From NCBI GenBank assembly GCA_010093485.1, contig MU001511.1, positions 655,953 to 719,952 on the forward strand: a stretch of 64,000 nt of DNA. Reading direction: 5' to 3'. Each line of letters begins with the position of its first letter. Within the stretch, counting starts at the first letter, position 1. Positions 36,028 through 48,011 of this stretch are shown piece after piece. The DNA is from Karstenula rhodostoma CBS 690.94. Its lineage: Eukaryota; Ascomycota; Dothideomycetes; Pleosporales; Didymosphaeriaceae. A program made the position numbers and the translations under genes. The notes beneath the pieces are model-generated. The model saw only the letters and a program-made list of their open reading frames with translations, ran no database searches and was not told the DNA's origin.

Positions 36028-36555
36028 CTATCCCTAGAAGTAAGGATCAGGAATCAAAACGGCTATTATAGGTTTCCACGACATCTCTGCATGCCACAAC
36101 ATGTACGAGGTGATAGATTGATGAGCCGCGCCTTCAAGACCTTCCCGAAGAGCTCATCCGATATTTTGTTGAGGGAACACTTGAACACATGGTGTTGCAT
36201 AGTAGCTAGCCGATACCTGCGCCTTGCGTGTGTACTACCATGCATGTAAGTAGTGGAGGTTCAGCAGCATGCAGCAAGGCATTTGAGACCGCCCATTGGT
36301 AGTGGTATACGAGGCGCAGATTCTTCTGGTTCTTGGCGCGTTTCGAGAACACCTTCTTAAAAGTCAGCCCGACCCTTCAGAGAGTCTTCTTCAATCTCAG
36401 CCTACTCTTCAATAAAGTTTGTCTGCTTGGAGTGGACTCTCAAGAATGCCTGTACTGGGTTGCAAACTCAATCCTTCACTCAATTTCGTAACCACCCATC
36501 GCCTCAAGTTAAAAGTTGCGACATCTGCTGAATTTACGGCATCGCTGACCTCATC
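36028..36555. other. intergenic, possible F-box fragment
   Basis: No intact gene. Around 36,127-36,190 on the plus strand a short frame reads RLQDLPEELIRYFVEGTLEH, reminiscent of an F-box start, and then stops. Confidence 0.3.
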
Positions 36556-38179
36556 ATGACGGATTCAACAACAAATTCACAGCGGGATCGATCCTACTTG
36601 GACTACGTGATGCAAAGGTACTCCCATTTGGAGCCACTTGCATCGACACCACGTAGCGCGCAGTTTTCGGGCGAACTAGCAGCCAGCATGTGGCTAGCAC
36701 GGCGAATCGCTGAACCTGTGCAATATCGACACTTTGTCAGGGTCACTATCGTGGACTTCCAGCCAAGCCCACGTATATTCCACCTATGGTCTGATTTTAA
36801 TCTGAAAGGTCCGAATGATGATTTTGCATCTGTCCATGCACATCTGGGGGCAATGAACCGCTTCGTACGCGACACCCCACCTTCATCCAAGGGTCTGTTC
36901 ATTCTCTGGAATCATCCTCATACCGTTAACTACCCTGATCTCCTGAAACAGTATTTTCGCCTTATCGTTACGATTGAACTGGCAGAAGCATTTTCTGCGA
37001 CACCCGAACTGTTGGAACATTTGAACGATCTAATACGCAGTACAGAGATGGAAAAGGGTGTGGAACAAGATGACGAGACCAACCAACTGAATGGAGATAT
37101 CATGCGAGTCGTATATGCGTATTCTCAAAAACAAAACGTCCTTCACCGAGTACCAATGTTCCCATCACTAGACCTGACAATTTCAGATACTGGAATATTT
37201 GAGATTCGCGGCAGGAGTACGCAAGAAGGAAGTTTGGTTCCCATTTGTACGTCATCGGATTGCACCTTGCCCCGCGGGCCACATAATGTGGCGCTGATTC
37301 AGAACAGATCTTCTCCCTCTAAATCGTTTCACGAAAGAGTCCTTCAGACATGAAATCTTTGAGAGGCTGTGTTCGAGCTCGTCGATTGATGCATGCATCG
37401 AGAAGATAGTTCTTCGAGAGATTGAGTTGGTTGAACTCGCAATGAAAAACATAATCGATCGAATACCAGGAACCGGTTTCAGCCAGCACATGTACGCGGC
37501 AAGTCGTTACCTCCGACTGTCCACAAAGTTACTAAAGAGAGAAATTGAAGATTGGGGAAGCAGGATGGAAGAGCCTGACTATTTTAAGAATGTTCTGGAG
37601 CGACTATCAGGCGTGAGAGGTAATATGGATCTTTTCGAGCCCGACATCCAAGGTGCATACGAGGTTTTCACCAACGAGGCAACATTGCTTGAAGCACGCA
37701 AAAGTATTCACATGGCGGAGAAGTCCATAGAAATGTCCGAGAAGTCCATCAAGGAAAGCGAAAGAGTACGAATTTGTAAGTACACCATCTGTGATTGGCA
37801 ACTCTAGTCTGATAATGCAGTGACAATAATCGCCATGATCTTCCTTCCGATCAGCCTGGCTTCATCGATCTTCGGCATGAACGTCAAGAATATTAGCAGC
37901 GATACAACCCCGTTCTACGCGTTTGTTGTTACTGCGGTCGCTCTACTTATTGGCGCTTTGCTCATATGGGCTGGCAGTAGCATCTTCGTGCGTTACCATA
38001 AGGTTAATCCCGCAAAAGTTTGTGCACTGCGTAGACGCTACCCAAATATGTGGACGAAGTGGACGAGGGAGCGAAGGAGACGGTTGCGCCTATCCTGGCA
38101 CTTGCGTTTGAGAGTCGCAGTGGCTAGCTGGTGGCTACGAGAAGACGCTATGGAGACTCTTTTACGTTTCTGGAAATGA
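36556..38179 (+). CDS. CorA-like membrane protein (GMN motif)
   Basis: Three exons (36556-37246, 37308-37775, 37821-38179) give 505 residues. The long N-terminal part is soluble. A helical region with a repeated MxEKSI/ESE pattern (MAEKSIEMSEKSIKESERV) leads into two membrane spans, the first ending SSIFGMN near residue 405. GMN is the signature of CorA/Mrs2 divalent-cation channels, placed at the end of the first of two spans as here. Many fungal proteins keep only this C-terminal module on a variable head, and their transport activity is untested. The tail after the second span is Arg/Trp-rich. Ion transport is likely but not certain. Confidence 0.82.
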
Positions 38180-38835
38180 AGCTCGGTCGCTCAAATGAGC
38201 GGTCTAACTCCTTGAATCCGTAAATCCCGCATCAAGAACGGTTATCCAACGAGATTCCAGCCCTACATTCCGACTTCCATTTTTCCTAACTCGTATGTAT
38301 TTACCGTACACCTGGCATGCGTTGGCCAAACACGAGACTGCAAGCGTCATCGTTTCCAGCGCATTCTCTTCTTCACTTTCTGAGGAAGTGGAAGAGAGGA
38401 ATTTGTGCAGTCGATATCCTGCCAGCAACGCAAAGGGAGGTTGATGTAGCCCATGTAAGCTATGATATCGTGATGCCAGGGATTCCCTTCGGGAGTGTTT
38501 ACAATATAAGGGTTGGCGTAGTAGCGGCGGAGTGTGAGTTTGCGCATCATGTGGGCTTGGCGGAAATGTCAGTGGTCCTCACCGGTGACTTGCAAAGGTA
38601 GAAAGCAGGAACTCACAGCTCGAGTCGTCGACGCCGAAGTGGATAACGGATGTTGTTCGATGTGTCGCAAGCTTTGATTGAGTACATCCATGTCCACGGA
38701 TGTCGATGACGGATGCGAAAGACTTGAAGGGCCCAGATAGGCTGAGCAAAAGCGTGTGAGAGGGGCCTGGAATCGATGCCTGTATTCAATACCTAGCACA
38801 ACACGACGCATCTTATGAACATACAGACGTTTACA
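38180..38835. other. intergenic, one doubtful minus-strand frame
   Basis: Between the CorA-like and DUF7580 genes. A minus-strand frame at 38,347-38,550 (MMRKLTLRRYYANPYIVN...) could be an exon, but I could not build a full gene or name a family. Confidence 0.35.
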
Positions 38836-40758
38836 TCAAGCCATAAACTTTTTCCAATCAGCGATCATGTCCTCCAGAGCACAGACGACGTCTGTGTAGA
38901 CCGCGCTCCGCAACGCCTCATCCGTGAGGTCCTCACCGGACGAAAAGTCGCAGTCGATACACTTGCGAGCCATCTTGATGTACCTCCTTCCGAGCATTGA
39001 TAGAGAAGGCGAGGGAGGCTCCTCCCGGAGTAGCTTGCGAGCACTGATGATGCGATGAGGAACCGGCACCGACGGATCTAGGTCACTGCCAATGAGTTCT
39101 TTCTTGGAGGCAATCTCTAGAAATGCCACTCCTAATCGAGCGAGTGTAAGGTTGCGGATGCCATACATGTAACTCAGTTCCTCCGGGTCGCTTATGGGAA
39201 CAAGCCGCGAAAGAGATGAACTCGATGGAAACTGTGCGCTCAGATGCAGTGTCTGCAAATATTTCGCGAGTTGGTCTTCTGCTGAACGTGATTTGTCCAT
39301 GGGGTCTGGGGCGGCATCGGCGAAGTATGATATATCTTCGAGACCCCAGTCTTGAGATAGCCACGAGGTAGAATGATACTGCAGGACCGCTGTGGCTAGT
39401 TTGTGGGCCAGCGTCAGCTGATGGAGAGTTTGGAGTTTGGCAAGTTCCATCCGAATGGAGTAGGAGTCTTTCCCTGGCGTATTCTTGGCCACGTTGGCTT
39501 CGGTGTTGCGACCAGCATCGTAGAACATGAACCTGAATGAGTGAGGAGCCTCAATCAACTCTAGATAGCCTAAGGAAATGTCTTTGCAGGGTGGCGACTG
39601 ACATGCTTTGCTTAGGTGGCAACAGACACTAGATGTGGCTCTCAAGTTCAACATCGCAAATGTGACAGCGGAACTCTGCTCGGGTACTTTGAAAGCGACC
39701 AATTTACGAGGCGGGCTGTTTGGTGGAGTGTTATGAGCAGCAGATGCGTCAAATCGCACTCGTTTGAGGGTCTTCTTCACTTTTTGAAGGACAGAACTTG
39801 GCCCTGGGGCTGTATGTATTGTTGTTGGAAGGATCGAGGGCACTTGAAGCGAACTTGATAAGTTGTCCAGAATCGCGGGCGATTTAGGCGCAATGTGTGA
39901 GGGAGGCTCGTTGGAGGTGATGGACCGGACTTGTAACCAGATTGGCGATTCTGCCGGTATCCTGTGACACCCATCCGATCCATCTGTTGTCTCCTTCCGA
40001 CGGCAGGCGATGACCATATCCAATCTTGTTGTATCATGTTCGGCCTCTGCATCCAGAGACAGCTTCGCCTGATGACCAACGTGTGAAATGTTTGTGCACG
40101 ACCACGACTCCCTAAGTGAGTCGTGTAATTTTTGAGACGAGGTGCGGATGTCGCTATATCGTTTCGGTACGCTTTTTCGAACGAGACCGTCGAGGTAATA
40201 GCTGCGTTGCTTGTGAAGTTTGCATCGCTGAGCACGCAGGTGGCCCAATTTTGTGTTCCACTGGTCCAAATCATCGAGTGACCTACGGTAGGCATTTTCC
40301 TTACTAGAGATGTCGAAGGCCGTGTACAACCGCTTCAATGTCAATCTCGAGTCATGCTGCACCGCAAGCAGGTCTTGTCCGAGCTGTGAGAGTCGTGTAC
40401 CCGTCTCGCGCAACACATCTCGAATCCTCACCACCACCTTCTCGAACACCTCGCAATCTCTCCCCAAAAATTGGCGGAGCCGCTCTTCGAGAGACGAGTC
40501 TCCCCAGGCGCTGTGTTTAGGGTCGTCGACCATCTGGCAGAGTTCGCGAGGATCCTTTATGATACTTCTGAGTAGCAGCTGGCAGTCGTTTCCGAAGTTG
40601 GTAGCGGCGACTCGATATCGCAGCTGAACGTCGTATACCACCTGGACATGATGGGCAACGGACTTTAGGCGGTCTTTAGCGACACTGTACGATTTCAGTA
40701 TCTCAACAACAACAGGCACGATGCCAAACACAAGGCCGGCTACTTCGATGCCAGACAT
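38836..40758 (-). CDS. DUF7580-type fungal protein
   Basis: An uninterrupted frame of 640 residues from the ATG at 40758; the frame is open further upstream, but the N-terminus MSGIEVAGLVFGIVPVVVEI is the usual family start. It begins with a short hydrophobic helix and then a helical region (about residues 30-220). A low-complexity linker with SPP and basic motifs follows (about 330-400). The C-terminal domain contains SWLSQDWGLEDISYF, the best conserved DUF7580 block, and ends in a helical repeat-like segment. The biochemical role is unknown. Similar hydrophobic N-termini occur in fungal proteins of incompatibility and NLR-like systems. It is divergent from the multi-finger gene, with only 327 bp between the starts. 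Confidence 0.78.
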   Translation of the reverse strand: MSGIEVAGLVFGIVPVVVEILKSYSVAKDRLKSVAHHVQVVYDVQLRYRVAATNFGNDCQLLLRSIIKDPRELCQMVDDPKHSAWGDSSLEERLRQFLGRDCEVFEKVVVRIRDVLRETGTRLSQLGQDLLAVQHDSRLTLKRLYTAFDISSKENAYRRSLDDLDQWNTKLGHLRAQRCKLHKQRSYYLDGLVRKSVPKRYSDIRTSSQKLHDSLRESWSCTNISHVGHQAKLSLDAEAEHDTTRLDMVIACRRKETTDGSDGCHRIPAESPIWLQVRSITSNEPPSHIAPKSPAILDNLSSSLQVPSILPTTIHTAPGPSSVLQKVKKTLKRVRFDASAAHNTPPNSPPRKLVAFKVPEQSSAVTFAMLNLRATSSVCCHLSKACQSPPCKDISLGYLELIEAPHSFRFMFYDAGRNTEANVAKNTPGKDSYSIRMELAKLQTLHQLTLAHKLATAVLQYHSTSWLSQDWGLEDISYFADAAPDPMDKSRSAEDQLAKYLQTLHLSAQFPSSSSLSRLVPISDPEELSYMYGIRNLTLARLGVAFLEIASKKELIGSDLDPSVPVPHRIISARKLLREEPPSPSLSMLGRRYIKMARKCIDCDFSSGEDLTDEALRSAVYTDVVCALEDMIADWKKFMA

Positions 40759-41085
40759 GATGAATTGCAAACATGGGAAGAGGAGTAATGGCGACAATGA
40801 TGCGCGGGTGACCAGCAAGGCTGGGTTTCCGATACGATAAGCAGGCGTGGCGCAGCGCGGGGCTGAATTGCCTTCAGCCTGCGAGCATGGATGCAGCAGC
40901 CAGCGCACCCATCACGATGTCACTACCTTTTCACGCCCCGACAGCCATCTCCTATCATCTATCCATATCCTTACAGCTTTTGGCAGCTTAAAAGTCTCCT
41001 CGTGACATACCCAACAGCGCACATATCGGTGTCGGCAAGCGTCGCTCATCTGGGCACCCAAGGCGAAGCGCAGCCTGGTGCGACA
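40759..41085. promoter_or_regulatory. short divergent promoter
   Basis: 327 bp between the starts of the DUF7580 and multi-finger genes, which implies shared regulation. I see no strong known motif in it. Confidence 0.4.
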
Positions 41086-44000
41086 ATGGCCACCGGAAAG
41101 CCCCAGGCGCTATCTGATCGCACCGAAGATATCAGAAAATGGCAGATTCAGGCTTACGACGGAGCTGAAGCCAATGCTTCAAGAGCCATCATATCAACAC
41201 TCTACGATGGCTCGATGAGCGTTCTCAAAGCCATACTTGAGCACACCAAGAAAGAACCGACCGAACATTCACGCTATCCGTTTCTCGAGAGAAGCCTCGC
41301 AGCTTTATTTTTTTGGGGCCGTGATCATGGTGTATCCCAGGGCGAGCTCGATGCAGCGCTACAATTCTCTCATCGTCTACGTGACACAGTTTTGACTCTC
41401 CTCGTGTCTTTAGGCGATCTTTTGAGTCTGGGTAAGTCTTGCCGCTATAGTCGGTATCCTGTATGTTGTTGACTGTCTCTCAGGTCTTGTACAGGCTGTT
41501 CCCACGCCAGAAGAACGTCAGGCCATTTTGAAGACTTCGAACATTATCTCTCTTACGGAAGATGCCAGACTATTGCTTGACGAGCCATCAGACACAGTCA
41601 AGCATAACGGAGATATTACGCAGCTTTGTGTCTCACTCCAGAACATCACCGAAGGTCTCACAGTACTGAGTTCGAGTCTGGGAGCTATTGCCGACGATGA
41701 GTTCGATGAGGAAGAAGCCAGGGCATGGGTACAGCTGAAAGATCGGGCCGCTCATGAATATTTCGTGGACCTTATTAGCGCACGATTCCCCTCTGCCAGA
41801 CAACAACTTGTTCAGTCTCTTGGCCAATCTAACTGGGATCGGTACAATTACCTCCAAAGACTTCGCGACAGTGCGGCCAACAAGCCGGATAAGGCTCGAG
41901 CAGACAAAGCTCGATCGGAATTCCATGACTCTGGGATCGGAAGTTCTGCGCCATCTCAATCAGTCATGGGTCATGACCACCACCAACCGGACTACGCCGC
42001 TACTGTTGTTTCAAGCAGAGCCGAGTCGAGCCACAAACGTCTACCCCCACTTCCAGAAGTCGCTCGATTTGGTGCCCCATTCGAATGTGAAGTCTGCGGC
42101 AGATGGATGCACATAACAAGAACCAAAGAGTGGAAGTGAGTAGTATATTCTTTGTCTGATGTCATCAGCTCACTGACTGTGCACTCATGTAGGAAGCACA
42201 TCTTCGACGATATCTGTGCGTACACATGCATATTCCCTGACTGCACCTCTACGCGGATGTTATTCAAAGATCGCAAGGCAATGTCACAACACCTGGAATC
42301 GCATCATAGAATCACCAACGATTTGGTATCACAGATATGTCCACTCTGTCTCGAGAACATTGCTGGAGGTCTAGATCCGGTATCTTTGCATTTCTCCCGT
42401 CATATGGAAGAGATTGCTCTCGGTGTGTTGCCACAAGGTGCAGAGTCGGAAGACGGCTCTACTAGTTCAGATGAAGATGGACTAGGACAAGCGCCCCAAG
42501 AATTACCGCAACCATATGTATTTGATCCCGCAATCGAAATGGTCGAAAAGATGTCACCAGTGACAGACCGCGAGGAGCTGCTCCTGAGACACTATCGCCA
42601 AGCGCAACAGAAAGCCGTTACTGGATGGCAGCAGCATACCACCCCTGCGGAACGAGGAGGGTTTGCACTGCAGCTCTTGACAACGTACCGATTACTCAAC
42701 CCGGATACCCACTACGATGATATCTTACGCAAAGCATTGCAGTTTGAGACGGCTAGCTTTACGGACTCACACACAAAAAAACAGTATAACACTTCTCTCA
42801 AGCAAGAGCTGCTTGATATGCAAAATCTTCGTCATCAACAACCACCGGTGGAAAAAGCCAATGATCCCAGTACTGCACAGGGGAATCGGGTTCCCTCCAC
42901 AATGGCCGCTCCAGGAACATGCACACATTCGTGGAAGATCATGAAGTCCGAAACCAATATGATTACATGGACCTGCAACAGCTGCCACTCAGGTCCGCAT
43001 CCATTCATCTATGGGTGCGATAAATGTGAGGCGCGACATTGCCGTCCTTGTACGGTGCTGCCTCGAGCCCCGGTCGTAGGTACATCGAGCCCACCAAAAC
43101 TTCCATACAATGACGCATCTCAAGAATATGCGGTATCTGACGTTGCTCGGGACAACAACATGCTTCCTGACCAGTACCAAAATCGTCTTTCTCATGGGCA
43201 AAACTTACTCCAGAAGGACACAGGTACATCCTCGACGATTGATAAAGCATCATTTCCTCGCTCTATGCTCAATACTCAGATCCAATCAGTTTGGCCATCC
43301 CATATCAAGACGTGGGCACACAATAACCCTACTCTTGCACCACCTGGATTGGACTCGCAGAGGATTTCGCTACTACAAGAGGAATATGCAAGGGGCCTGA
43401 CGAATAAGCAACACCATCAACAGCAGAAGTCGCATCGGCAAGCCACCAACGAATCCCAACCTCACTACCCTGACCAGAAAATGTCTCAACGAAGAGAAAT
43501 CTCTTGTACAATCTGTGCTAAAGCAAAGACGAAGTGTGATAAGGCTGTCCCATCTTGTTCCCGTTGCACGGCCAAGGGTCTTCAATGTGAACCCAGATCC
43601 ACAAGGCGAACTTTAGACAACAACTATCGGAAAACAGAAAGGGTCAATAGCTTGACAACGCCGCAAACCCAGCAGCCTACCCGGAACGCGAATGTACCAA
43701 CTGCAGGAGAGACCTCTGAGTCGGACAGCCGTGACCTAAACCTTCTGGCACCTAAGCCAGATATTCCCACAGAAATGCATCGGACTCCGCCGACAAACGA
43801 TGTACTTGTTGAATATATAGTCCCGCGAGCTGGTCACTTCAAGCAAGGCGAAAACCTACTGGCTCGGGACGATTTGACGATTGATCAGTTGCAGGTTAAA
43901 AGTGCCAGAATTAGTAAGGGAGGACACTGGGAGTATCAGCTTAGAGATCATCGGACTGGCGAGTTAGCCGGCAACGGAGAATGGGTCCCGGAAAGACATC

Positions 44001-44935
44001 TCCGGCGCCAGGCCTCGGGCAGTATTCCTCCTTCGGACGTTGTGTTGAAAACTTTGCTTGGAAAAGAAGATGTGGCAGTCGCAAGCTGGGCTCATTTTAA
44101 GCGACAGATGCTCGAGAACTCTTTTTCAGGGGAGCAAGCTGCACCTGCTGATCAAGTTAACTTACACGAAAGCCCGTCCTCAGAACAAGGAGAATTGCAA
44201 CACAGATCAGACCAATACACCGAGGAGTCGGCTATGCCTCCACACGCACGAGCTTCGAGCCCTTGGAGACCCTTTTCGCAGAATTCCTGGATTGCGCCAA
44301 CGCCTGGGGAGAAAGAACGTGCTTTCCAGAGTCAGCGAGATGCCTACAACAGAGAGGAAAACGCCCCTAAGCAACACGAAGCTCACAGCGAAGACGAAAA
44401 CTCCGTCACCAGAGCAGAAACTCTACGAAAGCAAGAGGAAAGCCGTGCCCAACAGCCTCGTCAGCTGTTATCGTGTACACAGTGTCGCGAAAGAAAGGTC
44501 AAGTGCGATCGGGTGAAACCATGCTCAGCATGCTGCGCCCGAGGAGCACCAAAAGACTGTCACTTCACCACAGACGCAGGCGGCCATTCCCGTAGTTATC
44601 AGGCCTACCAGCTCCAGAAGCTGTATTCTGAAAACCTCCGCTCGAAGGAACAGCTGCGGACCCAGTCTTCCCCAGAGGAGCATGATAACGCTGGTACAGA
44701 GAGAACTCTGTTCCCAGATTCGACCACTACCATCACTCCTACTCCAGCACGCAAGAAGCTCAGCTTGAGTGAGTACAGAAACAGGCGTGCAACACCGGTC
44801 CAGAAATACTCGAATGCGGCTCAAGAACTACGAAACAACGACGACGCTCCTTCCCCAGATCGTGTCTCCAACTCCACCACGTCCCTTGATGCGTCCCAAG
44901 GGCAGCAAGCGAGCGAGGCAGACAAGGGCATGTAA
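41086..44935 (+). CDS. multi-zinc-finger protein with C2H2-like and two Zn2Cys6 modules
   Basis: Three exons (41086-41431, 41484-42135, 42193-44935) give 1,246 residues. A helical N-terminal part (1-300) leads to a C2H2-like array spanning the second intron (CEVC...KHIF, YTCIFPDC...HLESHH, ICPLC...HFSRH; about 316-415). Near residue 585-625 there is a CxxC-rich module (WTCNSCHSG...YGCDKCEARHCRPC) resembling a ZZ/RING-type finger. Two fungal Zn2Cys6 clusters follow, near 767-798 (CTICAKAKTKCDKAVPSCSR...) and 1,091-1,123 (CTQCRERKVKCDRVKPCSAC...), with an SH3/chromo-like block between them (GGHWEYQLRDHRTGELAGNG). Zn2Cys6 clusters bind DNA, and two in one chain is unusual. A nuclear regulator is the likely role, target unknown. 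The frame continues past the stop to 45172. Confidence 0.8.
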
Positions 44936-45172
44936 GGCCTTGATCCTTTTCTAGTGGACAGCAATCTCAAGTCGAACACACCGAGCTCTGATAGGGCTTG
45001 TGATGCTTGCCGCAAGAACAAGCGTCGCTGCATCCACGATGAGTATGGCAATGTTGATCCGGTCAAAGTAGTCGAAGTCGCCTCCCCGTTCGTTGACTTC
45101 ATTCAGAGAGGGAACCAGCCATCAGATGTAGACGAGGATATGGAATATGCACGTCAGGAAGGATTGAAATGA
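44936..45172 (+). other. in-frame open extension after the TAA, with half a Zn2Cys6 motif
   Basis: The same frame stays open for 78 more codons after a single TAA at 44933-44935. The extension contains CDACRKNKRRC, the first half (C-x2-C-x6-C) of a Zn2Cys6 cluster, with no second half. It could be a nonsense mutation, stop read-through, an unusual splice or chance. A GTAAGG...TTTTCTAG intron would be only 23 bp, too short. Confidence 0.5.
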
Positions 45173-45361
45173 TGGAATAATTGAATGATGGAGCGGGCAG
45201 TGAAAACGAGGAGTCGTAGTAGCGGTGACTTTTTTGTCTTAGTCAGTTTGGGTTATGTCACACAATTCACGCTTGGTATTCTTCGGGAGGACTTTTATCC
45301 CCGCTCGCCTATCGTACCATTCTATTTTGAAGCCATCTTTTCTACTGTATATCTAAAATAA

Positions 45362-46750
45362 CTATATCCTCGCCATAACCTCCCTACTCCTCACAAACTT
45401 CGCCGCCATCAGCGTCGCCGTCCCACCGAACAACGCCACACCCCCAAATATCTGCGCATACATATACCCGCCATCATCCCTTTGAATCAACGCCCCCGCG
45501 ATCGGCGGACCCGTCAAGCACGCCACGCTCACGAATGAAAAACACATCCCCGTCCGCACGCCCATCTTCTTCAAGTCCGTCGTCAGACTCGCGCACGCGG
45601 CGGGAAACAGCGATTGTATGCCGCCGCCGAAGAACCCGTAGATGACGCAGAAGACGTACAAGGAGGGGAGGGTTTTGATGGCTATCCAGCCGAAGATGAG
45701 GGCGCCGGCGGCGAGGACGGCGGGGATGAGCGTGTTAACGGGGCCGATTTTGTCGGCGATGAGATTGCAGAGGATGCGCGCTGGGACGCCGATTGCGTTG
45801 AGCACTAGGAGTAGATTGAGTGAGGTACTGGGATCAACGTGTAGGATGTCGCGGCCGAAGCTGCTGATGTAGAAGTACGTGAAGAAGACGGCCCATAGCA
45901 CCATAAACATGCCGCAGCAGAAGAGGCTGAATGCGGGATCGTTGAACGCGCTCCATTCCACGATGGGTCCTACTTTGCGCGGTGGTAGTCGTGGGCGGGC
46001 GACGGAGAGGAAGACAAGGGCGTCGAAGAGGATCACGAAACCCATGGTTCGCACGGTCCAGCCGAAGCCTACGCGGGGGAGGAGTTGTTGCGCGATGAGG
46101 GGGAAGATGATGCCGCCGGTTGCGCCGCCGGAGGCCATGACGCCGATGGCGAGGCTGCGCTTGGTCGTGAAGTATCTATCTCATTCTGTCAGCAAATCCA
46201 TTCCATCATTCCACACCCAAAACTCAACATACGTAGCCACCAACGCCACCGTCGGACAAAACACCAGCCCATCCCCCAACCCCTTGCAAATCCCCTGCGC
46301 CAGAAAAAGCTGCCAATACGCCGTCGCCCCGCTCGTCGCAAACACGCCCAGCACCTGCAGCACAAACCCGGCTCCAACCACCACGCGAAAATACCCCGCG
46401 TCCAGCGCGCGCCCGGAGAACGTGCCGACGAAGTAGATAAGCAGGATTTGCACGGACCCGATCCAGCTGATGGCGGACGGCTCGACCTGGAACTCGTTGG
46501 TGTAGTACGACTGGAAGAAGCCGAAGGAAGAGATGTAGCCCCAGCAGTTGATGATGACGAGGTGTGCGGCAAGAGGCTGGGACCAGGCTTTCAGGCCGCC
46601 GTTGGGGGCAGGTGGGGGCGCAATGGAGGAGGGTGCGTTGCTGGGTGCTGGGTTGAGGGGCGCATCGTGATGGAGTTGCTTGGTGGTGTTTTTGCTGAAG
46701 TCGTGCTCTTTTGTGCCCTGCGTCGGGTTCTCGATGTCGGGTGGCGGCAT
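45362..46750 (-). CDS. MFS transporter, monocarboxylate (MCT)-like
   Basis: Two exons (46233-46750 and 45362-46175, 57-bp intron) give 443 residues. A Pro/Asn-rich cytosolic N-terminus precedes GGLKAWSQPLAAHLVIINCW, the typical first-span entry of fungal MCT-like carriers. NEFQVEPSAISWIGSVQ follows, then a YFTTKRSLAIGVMASGGATG segment across the intron. Twelve hydrophobic spans are expected. The family moves short acids such as lactate, pyruvate or riboflavin-type compounds at the plasma membrane, and the substrate here is unknown. It is convergent with the multi-finger gene. Confidence 0.88.
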
Positions 46751-48011
46751 TGGAAAGATGAATTGGACGTGTCAAGTAACGGAGGCGTTGCGGAACGGCT
46801 CGAGCGACGCCCTACTGTTTATCACGATGAGTCGAATCGCGTTTTGCATTCTTGACGGGCGTGTCGGCGTGCGTGTTAGAGTCATGATGTTGGCCGCCGG
46901 GAATCGGATATAAGCAGGTGCGGCAGAGCGGAAATGTAACTTTGCGGGGTTTGACTGCAGATCGCGGATGACGGCGCAGATGCCGCTTGGCCGTGTTACG
47001 TTAGCGTTGACATACCCCCATCTTTGACTGGACAGAGTGGTGGCAAGCAACGCCAGTTTCGAGGAGTATGGTGCTTTTCCGACGGGTACAATTGTTGTTG
47101 GCTGTACCAAAGCCAAAATACTGTTTGCATACATGAACCTATTCTTCGCTGGAACTATGCATAACCTGTAGGTGTGCATGTCATGCCGATGCGCGACATA
47201 GTCAGATGCCGTAGTCGGCAATCCATCTTGAGGCGTTGCACATCCACTCTTCGCGCTGGCACAACATATGTCTGTGTGCGTACTGACTCGGACAAATTAT
47301 CACGCTGTTGTTATTCGTAAGCAATTTAGTTACCACCGCCGAGTCAATCCTTATTTTACGCCGCAATTTGGTAGCATCGGATATGGCGCATATGGCGGAA
47401 CCAACTCAACGTCGGTTTGCGCTGAAGGAAGTCCGTGACAGATGCTAAGACGAACACGGTGTATTACAGAGGAAAGGGGGCTATGGAAACTGTCCCGGAG
47501 ACTACATAGATACGCTCAGCACCACGACTCGCAGTCTGGTTCAATATCACATGCCCTGGACTATGGAGTTCGATGTCGCCTAGCAGCTTTTGAAAGACAT
47601 CAAGCCACCAGTATTAGTCAGTCGTTCTAATGCGTAATAATCAGATTAGCCTTGCACGGGAGCGAACATCTCCCTGCTGGATCCGGCCTCAATATGTCCC
47701 CATGGTAGGTAACCCGGGATGTCTCAGCCGCTGCGCAGAATTGTGCTTCCTCGTGCGTGGTTAGCATGAGGTACTCATCAGAAGACGTTCACACGTTTTA
47801 CTCCCAGTGTAGTCTCAAGATCTAGTCTCCATGGTTGTCTAGCCAAGTACGTTTGTTCCAAAAGTACGGGATGTTCTTATCGTTATTGTATCATAGCAGG
47901 CGTCATTAGAGGCGTACCTTGCATGTATGCTGTCTTTGCATGTATTCGTTTATGAACCTGAGTGGAAGATCTACGTAAGATCATGAATGCTCAAGCCTCG
48001 CAAGCCAAGGA
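46751..48011. other. intergenic, no supported gene
   Basis: About 1.26 kb of normal composition. No frame with recognisable features and no clear repeat are seen. Confidence 0.45.

Noticed and set aside
36127..36190. F-box-like phrase LPEELIRYFVEGT on the plus strand
   Set aside because: Too short, followed by a stop, with no further F-box protein features.
38204..38811. Minus-strand frames between the CorA-like and DUF7580 genes
   Set aside because: A join near 38,550-38,630 is conceivable, but phases and start are unclear and no family is recognised.
44933..44955. A 23-bp intron GTAAGG...CTAG joining the multi-finger gene to its tail
   Set aside because: Far below the 44-60 bp of other introns here, and its removal would shift the frame.
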